A DNA stretch of 64,000 nucleotides, from assembly GCA_903813345.2 (NCBI GenBank), contig CAIIXF020000009.1, forward strand, positions 28,246,740 through 28,310,739. Reading direction: 5' to 3'. Below the pieces are notes generated by a model, which was not told the origin of the DNA, ran no database searches, and saw nothing but the letters and a program-made list of their open reading frames with translations. The stretch comes from Owenia fusiformis (taxonomy: Eukaryota > Annelida > Polychaeta > Sabellida > Oweniidae). The position numbers were made by a program, and so were the translations under genes. Of this stretch, positions 43,001 through 55,000 are shown in pieces (position 1 is the stretch's first letter; every line of letters begins with the position of its first letter).

Positions 43001-46000
43001 GCTTTACAAATGAACCAAGGACAAATTGTTTTTGGACAAATATTCCTATAAATGTGATTTCAGGTTGTAAAGATTTCACACCTGGCCCAGATGGGAACCG
43101 AAACGCATATGGAGAGACATACGAACCATTTAACACTCTGGTGACAAGGGCCAGGGATTGGCTCATGGGACAGAGTGAATTTGCTCTTAGTTTGATCAAC
43201 CTACAGGCTGTCAACTGTAAACTAAAGGTCTACCCAGATGGTCAGTCCCGAGAAGAGTTTCACATTTTCACATCTGTTAACGAGTCTAAAGCCCCAGTCA
43301 TATATGCTCTAAGGCAGCCATACAGCAGCTCTAGCTTCAGATAATCGATATAGATGATCTATATCGTACTGCTTATCCCTATATCTTATGCTGCCTATTT
43401 CTCTCGATTTTGGGAAGCTCGGCCACCATAGGGTTGCTGTAGATCAAATGTGACTGAGGCATTAGTCTGATTTCATCTTGAAAGAATTTCTGAGGAATTC
43501 ACAAGGTCAAATAGTATTTTTCATATTTCTATATGCTTTACAATTTTAGTTTATCACATAATGAAACATACTCATCAGGCCCATAGCCAGAATTTGCCAA
43601 GGAAGGGTTCACTTTTTAAAAACTTCTAAGGGAGTTCACTTTTGACAACTTTGGCCTAAAAATGGCCAAAATCACATAAAAGGTGCTCAGATTGGTGATA
43701 AACTGCATGATTTTGAAAGATTTTTTGACCAAGGGGGTTTCGCTTGAACCCCCCCCCCTCCCTGGCAACGGGCCTGCTCACTAAGGGAGAATGCAATTTG
43801 AGACTACTGTGAATGTGAATCCTGCAAAACAGTCCTCAATGTCAACTTGTTTCATTGCTTTGTTTTAATAGTTGTATGATTTAGATTTATTTGACATAGA
43901 TTTATTTCATTTGAATTATCTTTAGTGCAAGACAAATACAAATCTGAGCTTGATAAATGATACATGAACTACTGCAAGAGAATTTCCATAATATTTTCTG
44001 AAAATCTATCTTTATTTGTTTTAATGACAGCTAATATTTTTTCAGGTTATTATGTTTGCTCAAATACATCCATTAATAAAGAACACTCCAACCGTTCAAC
44101 AGAATACATTCGAATTTTACGACTTTTCTTCACGGTGCCGCATCCGAATGGCATCCAAAATTCTAATTGTACACCATCCCCCAATCTTGGTGCAATCAAC
44201 AATCATGGTCAAACCCCTGGGGTTCTCATTTCTCCTGTCTTACCCCCAGGAGATTCAAACTCTGAAGTGGCGGGACAACATCCTCTAAGCACAACAATAG
44301 CAGGTCCCGCAGAAAGTGAACAGGATATATCACTTGAACTGCACCAGTTTCTCAATAGTGCCTCACAGAGCAATGCAAGACGGGAAGTACTACATTATAA
44401 GACATTCTATCCTGTGGTTGACCCCCTCCTTGGCTGTATGGAGTCACAATCTGATTGCATGGCAAAGATTACACGTTGGCTAAACTTTACCAGTAAGTAT
44501 GGCAATGGCTTAAAAGCTTAAGTCATAAAGTATCTTTATCTCAAGTGTTTAAAGGCATTTTCAAATCAACAAGATGGTTATAAATATGTATAAAGTATAA
44601 GAGTGCTTAATGCTAGAGAGGCAACACTGAGAAAAATCCTAAAAACAGTATGAGCCAATATCATAAAATCAATTTGCAAAAGTCAGAAAATCCATCAATT
44701 GACATGTATATCCATATACAAAAAGGTATAATTAGTTCAAATGCCCATCAATTCCTACATTAAATTAATAAATCCAAAAAGCCTCATAAATTGAGACTTC
44801 AAACTAATTCAATGACTATCTAGTCTATCTTTAATCAAGTATTCTACTCAATAACTAATTGGTTAAGACAATGTGGCCCTAAATTGACCCATATAGCACT
44901 TAACGCCATATCTCCCTGATTGACGTAACAGAATGAAAATAACAGTAGAATAGGTTCTAATATACAAGACATCACCTGGGTATTTGAGATTACAAGTTGC
45001 ATGTTAATTCCATCACCGCTTTCTACTTGGTCTAGGAAGGAAAAACAGAAACCATGTTAATTCACCCATGCCCGTATCCAGGATTTGCCAAGGGGGGGTT
45101 CAGTTTTCAAAAAGTTCCAGGGGGATTCACATTTGACAATTTTGGCCCAAATAAGGCTAAAATCACTTGAGAAGTGCTCAAAATGTTGAAAAACTGCATG
45201 ATTTTGAAAAAAAATTTGGCCAGGGGGGGCCCGAACCCTGCGAACCCCTGTTCTGTCTATCAATTCATTCACAGGGATCTTTGCCTCAATCCTTGTGAAT
45301 CCATGTGAGTAGCATTCGTGTGGATTTACATGGTTCCCAAATGGATCTGTTTGGGGTGTACCAAATATGTAACAAATATGTTCGAGTTTGGGAATATCAC
45401 CCACCAAAACATGATAAAAATATCCTCCCCTTGAATTGAATTGAACTGAAAACTATAACTATATCTGGAGATCATATTGGCATTAGACAGAACGAGAAAA
45501 ATTAATAAAAAGCTCTCAGTAGGCTTTCAGATAAGTACATGTATTTTACACCTACTGAGGTTCCAGGTACATAATGAGCGGGAATATATAGTTATATAGC
45601 TGATGCACCATGCATTATTTGAGCAAATAGTGTATCATAAGGCCATTCACAGTTGTCCAATCAATCAATGACTTTCAGCATATATTGTGATGCATTGAAG
45701 CACTGACAGAAAATGTGAACCTCTACTAGACTGTTATAAATATGTCTAAAAGTACAGCAATTAATTACATCCATGTCATTGGTAGGGTGTTCTAAGAAAT
45801 TACTGATCAATAAATCCGTTCAAGTTACAAGGACTGACAGGCTACAATCTACAACTAATATACAGTAGAACCTGTACGATCAAGTTGGCTAAAAGTGTTC
45901 AAATAGGTCACGTGCTCACATTTGAGGATTTGTAGTCATAGGATTCAGGATATTGAACACATATTGAATTTAAATAGGTTAATTGACCACAAAACTGGCA

Positions 46001-49000
46001 TAACTGAGAGTAATGTATTAATATAATTCTAATGAGTTCACTTGTCATATTAGAAAAAGATTAAATGTGATTATTTATTAGTGAATATATCTAGAAAACA
46101 CTACATTTTATAAACATATATTTTATTCACACTTTGGGTTTTTTTAAGATGGGAATCCAATAAAATGTTCACATTAAGATGTACTATGACTGACCACTGT
46201 TCAAATTGGGAAGTGTTCACATAATATGAAGTTTTTGTTAACTTGGGAGTCAATGTAATGAAATAAGACCTTGTGTGTTTGCATTGGGAAATGTTTAGAT
46301 ATGAGAGGTGTTTGAAAATACAGGTTTTACTGTGCATGCCGGAAATAATTTGAGAAAGTCACTCAATTTTACATATGTGATTAAGCAAGCATTTCATTTG
46401 TATGCTAGATTCTTTCTTCAATAGAGATTTACAGATTACACAAATGAAAGGAAAAACTGGTAATTGTCTATCGTGATTATCTTCCGATTCTAAATTGAAC
46501 GAATTCAGATAAATCTATTCCATCAGTAAGATCCTCGCAAAGCATTACTCCATCTATATATAATAAATTGATCTTCTTTGACAGTTCACAAATCAAATTA
46601 TGGTATATACAGGGTGGGCCAAAAAATGCCACTTTTTTTTCAAGACACTACAACTTTTTTATTTTCCAACCTACATACCCCAAATTTTGCAGTTATATAG
46701 TGCCAGGGGTTTTAAGTAATAATATTATGTAACAAGTCCTTCAACTTGGATTATATTTGATTTAAAAGAGGAGTTCAATTGGTCTGCCACCCTATTCGAT
46801 GATATATTTTAGTTTTAGTTGCCTTGCTGATAAAGCAGTATCAATGAAATGAAAGATAAGTTTTTTTCAACCTGTCTTTATTGCCAGCTTTAGTTGAGTA
46901 ATTTTCTAGATTGGTTGCCTTCATACAATCTCCTGGATACCTCCCCATACCCTATACTCACTGGGGTTTGCATCAGGGCTATAAGCTTGGCGATCATCAG
47001 GCCGTATCAGTTCAGGAACATTTTGCAAATTATGCCTATTTCTCATGGCACACCACATGTTTAAGCGAGACGCTGGTGACATATTTTATTCAAGTAAAAG
47101 TTTTCAATTCATGATCCATGGCTAGATAACAACCTCAAGTTTCATTAAGTATGCTTATTATGATTTTGTTTGAAAAATTAAAAAAGTTATAGCAGTTTGA
47201 AAAAAAAGTGGCATTTTTTGGCCCACCCTGTATATATTGTCACCAGTGCATCCAGAGTTTTAAGTAGCAAAATTCTTCATTCAGAGTCATATATTACAAT
47301 ATTTATATCTATTTACCATGATTAATTATGAGATGTCATGTATCAGAATGATTTATTTTATTTATTTATTGCCTTACTGCAAATTCAATGTACATGGATA
47401 GAATCATTATGTAAAGATAAGGTCATTTATGAATAAGGATGCATTGAAATTTTTTTAGACAGGAAAGTGAGATCTAACGAATCATTAATGGTGAATATCT
47501 AATAAGCTTTAATAAACAAGAAGATTTAAGATCTGGTTGATTTTTTTATAAAAGAATTGAACTAATTATAGCGATTGAGTTTAAAAAAAGTTGTCGAACA
47601 ATCAAAATCTTTAAAAATCTTATAAATCCAAGTTCAATGTCAACAATCTTCATTTTCCTATTATATTCTTGATCAGACAGAGTTTCAAGCGCTCTGATTG
47701 GCCAATAATAGCTTATAATCTACCTTGGCCTTGAATAAATAGTCATTTGTGCATCCTCCGATCACAGTGCTTCAAAATTCAGATTAAATTCTTTCTTTTT
47801 ACCCCCTGCGATAAGCAGTTAGCATTTCCCCGATTAAGAAGTCGCAATCTGATTGGCTGTCGCAACACGCAATACAGAAATCATGTATAAGTCATTGCAC
47901 ATAATTAGATCACATGATTCAGTTTAATCGTGCACTTCCAAATTGTTTATAGCAGGGGGAAGAAGGAGGTACGGATTCTGGACACCTGTTTAGGAGGATG
48001 TCATTTGTGATATTTACATATTTCCCTCAGAATAAACCCTATATCTAAAACCCCAAAGTATATAACCCTTATATGTTACATATTTTCCAGGTGCAAAGCC
48101 ACTATCTGTTGAGACCATTAATATACGACGCTTCAAAGGTGCAGAACGCGGCAACTCTGAGGTGACCTACACATACACGAACCCTAGCAAGAGTTATGAG
48201 TGGATAACAATATTCCGGGTCTACCTAGATTCAGCCTATGAGGAGCCTCCCCCACATTTACTCCAGCGAATCAGGTCACGATCGCGTATTCAGCGACAAC
48301 AACGTGTCCAGTCTGAGAGTGTCAGTGAAGGGGAGGACGAGGAATGGAATAACGACCCTGTAGGATGTAACATATCATAGGCAATTATAAACAAATTGAA
48401 TTTACATGTACAGCTTCACAGGCGTGGTCTTCATTGCATTCAGATTGACAGGAGTCATTGAATGAAGATGGAATATACATTGGGTGATTCAAAAGTAACG
48501 TGACACCAACTGGTTATTCAACATTTCTGAACTTTTTTAATGAAATCATCAGAGAACAGAGATATTGCAGTGGAACGCAATTCTCACAGTTAATATGGCA
48601 TTGCAAGGAATCGACCTATAGGACACCAAATATTGTCTGTATAAAAAGGTTCGAATTAGCGGAATGAATAAAATATACATTTACTCCAGCGAATCGGGTT
48701 AGGCTAAGACAGCTGGAATCAAGACCACCATTAATAATGTTATATCTGACTTTTATGAAATGTCATATTTGATTATCATACAAGTTGCGGAGCAATATCA
48801 TATTTGATTACCATAGGAGTTGCTGAGCGATATCATATCAGATTATCATATGAGTTGCTGAGCAATATCATATTTGATTATCATACAAGTTGCTCGGCAA
48901 AATTATATTTCATTATCAAACCACTTGCTCAGCAATATCGTATTTGATTATCATATGAAATGTTGAGCAATATCTTATTTGATTATCATACAAATTGCTG

Positions 49001-52000
49001 AGCAATGTCATATTTGATTATCATACGAGTGGCTGAGCAATATCATATTTGATTTCATACAAGTTGCTGCACAATATCATATTTGATTATCAAACCAGTT
49101 GCTGAGCAATATCATATTTGATCATCATGCGAGAATCTGTAAAATGTCATATTTGATTATCATAGGAGTTACTGAGCAATATCATATTTGATTATCATAC
49201 AAGTTGCTGTGCAATATCATATTTGATTATCATACAAGTTGCTGCAGAATATCATATTTGATTATCAAACCAGTTGCTGAGCAATATCATATTTGATTAT
49301 CATACAAAGTGCTGAGCAATGTCATATTTGATTATCATACAAGTTGCTGCACAATATCATATTTGATTATCAAACCAGTTGCTGAGCAATATCATATTTG
49401 ATCATCATGCGAAAATCTCTCCAATATCATATTTGATTATCATACGAGTTACTGAGCAATATCATATTTGATTATCATACAAGTTGCTGTGCAATATCAT
49501 ATTTGATTATCATACAAGTTGCTGAGCAATATCATATTTGATTATCATGCGAGAATCTGTGCAATATCATATTTGATTATCATACAAGTTGCTGTGCAAT
49601 ATCATATTTGATTATCATACAAGTTACTGAACAATATCATAATTGATTATCATGTGAGAATTTGTACAATATCATATTTGATTATCATACGAGTTACTCA
49701 GCAATATCATATTTGATTATCATACAAGTTGCTGTGCAATATCATATTTGATTATTATACAAGTTGCTGTGCAATATCATATTTGATTATCATACAAGTT
49801 GCTGAGCAATATCATATTTGGCTGACTATCATTAAAGTGACATCGCAATATCATTTCTGACTATACACAAATAAAATAAAATTTAAGTTATTCCTTGGTC
49901 ACATTTTCTCCGATCCATCGGCCGGCGCCTGGCTATTGAGTGTTCTGTTCAATATCGTATTCGATTTTGAACAAAATACTCAATCGCCCAGGCCCTGTAG
50001 TGAAAAACGGACGGATTTGACCAAGGTATTAGTAGATGAATATGTGCTTTTAAAATATTTATACATTTGCTTGATAAGACAATGTTCATTGTTGTACATT
50101 ATATTGACATTGAAGTGAACAGACTATATAATTGGCATTGAAGTGAACAGACTATATAATTGGCATTGAAGTGAACAGACTATATAAACACTGCAGAGTA
50201 TATCATGCGGAATGGTGTGAATTACAGAATGGACTTATTACAAATTCAATGATCTATGTTTGTGCCTCATACCACATCATCTGGTGACACTTTAATAAAT
50301 CAAATAAAAACCAATCCTTATAGTTGATTTATATATATACATTGAACTGAAAATCAATTGATAAACCAATCATTTCAATAAACCTATTTATAAAGTATTA
50401 ATACAGTATTACTGTGATGGGTGAAATATGTTACGTCACTTTTATTTTGTCATAAGATAATCAAATTAATAAATTTCCCAATAACTGAATGAGGAGGGTC
50501 TAGCCATCCTTCTTCAAAGGACTTCATTTATGCCAAATGAAAAGAAGTGAAATACCCTTAGACCAAGGGTGGGTCTAGTTCAAGGACCTAAATGTGCCCG
50601 TAATAACCTTTTACATGTAAATGTCTAGAGTAGAAATTAGTTATTTCATTCTTCTCCACCCACCTAAACAACGAGTGCTGAATAAATACAATAATCTTTT
50701 TTTCTTGGAAATGGCCATAAATAATGCATTGTGCTAATAGCAGGTTAGGTTCAATGCCCGCAAGTGCAATGTACAGAAAGACCTGTATACCCTAACAACT
50801 ATCTTAGCTTATATGAATACTTCTCAATGTAAACACTTTTTCCGTCCATTTTTTAATCTACCATGACATTGTTCATAAACCTTGAAATGCGCACACCTGC
50901 CACTTTGAACACTATTGATTGGTCTCCGTGCTATTTAGATTAGACAGGTTTTATTTGATACATAGTGATAGCCTCCTGTAATACCATATTAATCATCTAA
51001 AATGTGAGAATGATTTAGGTCTAACAGTGCCATCTAACTGTAAGCTGGCAAACTATATGTGAGTTTGGTCATGACAAGAGACATCTCTGGCCTCAGCACA
51101 TTAGTTTTCATTTTTTAGAGTTGTATTCATTTTAAAAACATTTTTTTAAAGCTCTGAAATGTAATATACCACACTGCTTAACTCAAAAAAATGCATTTAC
51201 ATAACTTTCCCAATTGATCTAAAGTGTAATTCAATGTCTCTTCCGCAAGATATAGTTGAGCTAATAAAATAAAAAGACCAGTCTCTGTTTGGAGAACAAA
51301 GTTCATCACTCTAATGCACATTAGGCCTGCTTTGGACAATTTTGATATATTTAAATGTCCTCTTTTGAATGTTCATAATTTAATTTGGGTGATATTTCTA
51401 TGTTTTCAAAAAGAAATTATTAGCGTAGTACACTGATGAACTTCTTTCACCAAATCGAGACTTGTCTTTTATTGAATCGGTCTACTGCACATTACGCCTG
51501 CTTCAGACAATTTTGATATTTTTACATCTTGTAGATTTAAAGGTCCTCTTTTGGATATTCACAATTTAATTTGGGTGATATTTCTATAATTTTCATTAAA
51601 AAAATTATTAGCCCAGGAGACTGTTCTCCAAACAGAGACTTGTCCTTTGATGTTAACATTATGCTACACAAACAAGGTATACCTAGAATTATTGATAAAC
51701 AGATATTAGCAGATAATATTGTGAATAGCGATAATAAAACTAACGCTAATTGCAATATTATCGCCATTATCAAAACAAGACAGTGTCGCGTGAATAATGC
51801 TTTTCAATTACATTAGACAAGAAATAATATTGCTTATGACTATTGCCTTCCATGCATTGTGGATCAAATAAACCTGTCTTATTATGACAATTTTAAATTT
51901 GCATAGAAACATTCATGATGTTAAAAATCGTTCTTGCACTAAGGCCAGAGAATTGTTCCCAATGGTTATTTGATCTACATGTATTTTCTCTTGAGTTAAG

Positions 52001-55000
52001 ATAAACACTTCTTCAGTTCTCGATGACTGGATATCTTGATTTATCCTATGCCAAGTAGAGTTTTAGGGAGATAAGTTGGTAAGATATATCCCGTATCCGG
52101 ATTTTGAGGTTTCCATATCCAGAACCTCCATATCTCCCGCCATATCTCCCACTTCGGTGCATATCTTCCCGCTTCGGTGCATATCTTCCTGCTTCCCAAT
52201 AAAAGTGGAAATGCAATAAAATGACTTTGCATATGAATGATTTGTTTATTTTTACACCTTGTACTATTGAAATGGCCATATTCCCCTGAAAACTCTACTT
52301 GGTATAGGATAAAGCAGTTATGTACGGTCGGTTTGGATATAGGGTTCATCCCTCGCGAGATATGCAGATCTACCTTCGGTCCCTACGGTCCCTCAATAGA
52401 TATGCATATCTCCCTCTGGATAAACCCCATATCCAAAACCTCCCAGTACATAACCCTTATTTATGAGGGACAAGCAGGTTAAAGTGGCTCTAATATCCAC
52501 AATTTATCCGTGAGACTATTCACTAAAGATAACCTTCACAACATAAAAAGAGAGAGGGGACTAGTGATGGCCCTTGTGTTATACACCTTATCTTAAGACC
52601 TTTGTCTGGTTTTCAACATTATCTCAATATGCCTATTAAGAGTCCTGTAAAGCAAGTGTCATAAATTATATTATGGGCATCGGAGGGGGGGGGGCATGCA
52701 GAAACTGTCCTGAAATCTTTTGATGAAATTCCTGTGAAACTACAAAAATACTGTTTCTTATAAGAAAAGAACTATTTATAATCCTTAAAAAGACTCAGAT
52801 TGCCTCCGAATAATGATTTCCAAACTTTTTTCCTAGAGCTGCTTGCCCCACACCCTCCAGATGTGTGGCCGATCAGTTACCCTGCCACCTACATTTTCTA
52901 GAAAAAATGCAACCCCTTCTTCAAATCTGGTCTAACAACCCCCCCCCCCCCCATCCCATATACCTCATGTCTTGAAGGGTTTTATTCTTTAATTCAAAAG
53001 ATCATTCATCATAATAAAATAGCTAGGCTTGTAGTAAAGCAAAGCATGATGCCTGAGCTTATATGTAAGCAAACAGCACTAAGAATAATAATTAACAGAT
53101 ATGCTGAATGATTCTAATCAACACCTGAAATTACAGAAATGCTATCTATGCATTCAATCCACTTCTAGAATGGCAAAAATGTAAACCAAATATAAACCAA
53201 AATAACCCAATAAGGTGTGTATAAATGATTAACTTTCCTGTTATCCCAAAACTCTGATACAACACAAGTAACATAAGCTCTTTTATCATCACAAAACTTT
53301 AGGGTTTATTCCTTCAACTTTCAAGCAGGGGTTCTTGTTTTCCACTTATAAAAATATGCGGCTTTAATTGCTGAGAAGAAAATCTATCACAGTACAACTA
53401 TACAGACGCCATCTTTATAATGAATAAATTGCTTTAACAGTGAATTCGCAACTCTTAGAGTGCTTACTGAACGAAACAGACCAGAGTCACAAACAAGGTC
53501 TTGTCTGAACTGATTCTGAACTACTCATGGTTCTAAACTGGATAAGACTTGAACTGACCTTTTCACTTATGAAGTAAAAGAGTCTTACCTCATCCTTGGC
53601 AGAGGAACTTTTTGTGGCTCATTTTTGGATTTACTGGCGACCTCTGGTTGGTCTGACATTATCACCTCAGGGGTGCCCCTTCCCTCTAACATCTGGCCCC
53701 GCTCTTCACTTGTTTGTACTTCAGGTTCCTCCAATACAGGCTGATCTTGAAGAGGCGTTTCGCCTAACGATGCTTGTCTGAAAGAAGTCAATCAATCAAA
53801 TAGGAGAGAGATTCTCGGTATATCAAAGTACATGTATGAGAGAAAATGTAAACCAAAAGGGATATTTTTTAATAAAATTATTTTCTACAATTAAAATCTG
53901 TTAAGGTCACAAAATTATATCAAAGTAAAAATGACACAATTAAATTACAAACAAACTCTTACATGAAACTCTATGGCTTTAAAATAAAGTGAATGCAAGT
54001 GCCTTATACCTCTTTGATGATCTGCGCTTTGTGTGAGGGCTTTGGCTCGGGGGTGTCACAGTGCCATATGGAGATCGCAATGGAGGTCCACTGTGAAGTC
54101 CAGGCAAACCTAAAGAAATGTTAAGTTCAAATGACTGCTACAAATATTCAATGGATAAAAGTTATGTAGTAACAGTCTTTCATATGAGTTGCATCATCCA
54201 TTTCTACTTCATTTCACTCTAATCTTTTCAACATTCTGAAAATCATTTTTTACATTATGTAAGGATGGTAACTTGAACCAGAGCTTTATATATGAAAGAT
54301 TACTTAAAATGAATTCAAAATGATTGTATATGTAAACTGTACCATTAGCAATCTGCTGTTGGGGAGTTGGAGCTGTGTTGGATGTTGGGGTTGATGTGGC
54401 CATAGGTCCATTGAGGGCTTCTATTAGACTGATTGCCTCAAACCCTGTAGGAACACCCTCTTGACTGATTGGATTCTCTTCCCCTGTCACTGCCTGCAGA
54501 AAACAGTGGATTGAGTTTGAACAATTTTGAGACTAAAACATAATTGCAATAAGATTTTTTGTGGCACCTGACCACCTGCTTACACACTTTGAAAAACGTG
54601 ATACAAACCAAACATTTAATGACAAAATGTTACAACCTGGCTGCAATTTACAAAAGGGTAACCATTTCTTACAGATTACAAATGGCAGTCTGAAAAATGG
54701 TAGATAGTATAAAATAAAACCTCATCTGCCGATGGCTATCACAGTCTATGTCTATGTCAATAATCTGCAAAAGGCTTATAAGCCCATATAAAGCAGATAT
54801 ATAATTTAACAGTGATACAATTTGAATAGAATATAATTTAAAACCTTAACATTTAAAAATAGATCTATGGTTTACAACTCGTTTTAAAATTGAAAGGAAC
54901 CTTCCTGGTTGGCTAAAGTCCACATTATAAATAAATTCAAATCAACCACACTGACGTTTTTTCAATCAATCAGCGAGCAGAAAGAAACAATTCTGGGTCA

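Noticed and set aside
43964-44045. Upstream ATG-led extension of the nested gene's exon 6
   Set aside because: A strong pyrimidine tract and CAG at 44045 in phase with exon 5 mark an acceptor, so the upstream part is intron.
48740-49830. Regular direct repeats resembling a CRISPR array
   Set aside because: The 35-bp units are directly adjacent with no unique spacers, and the context is eukaryotic. It is a satellite.
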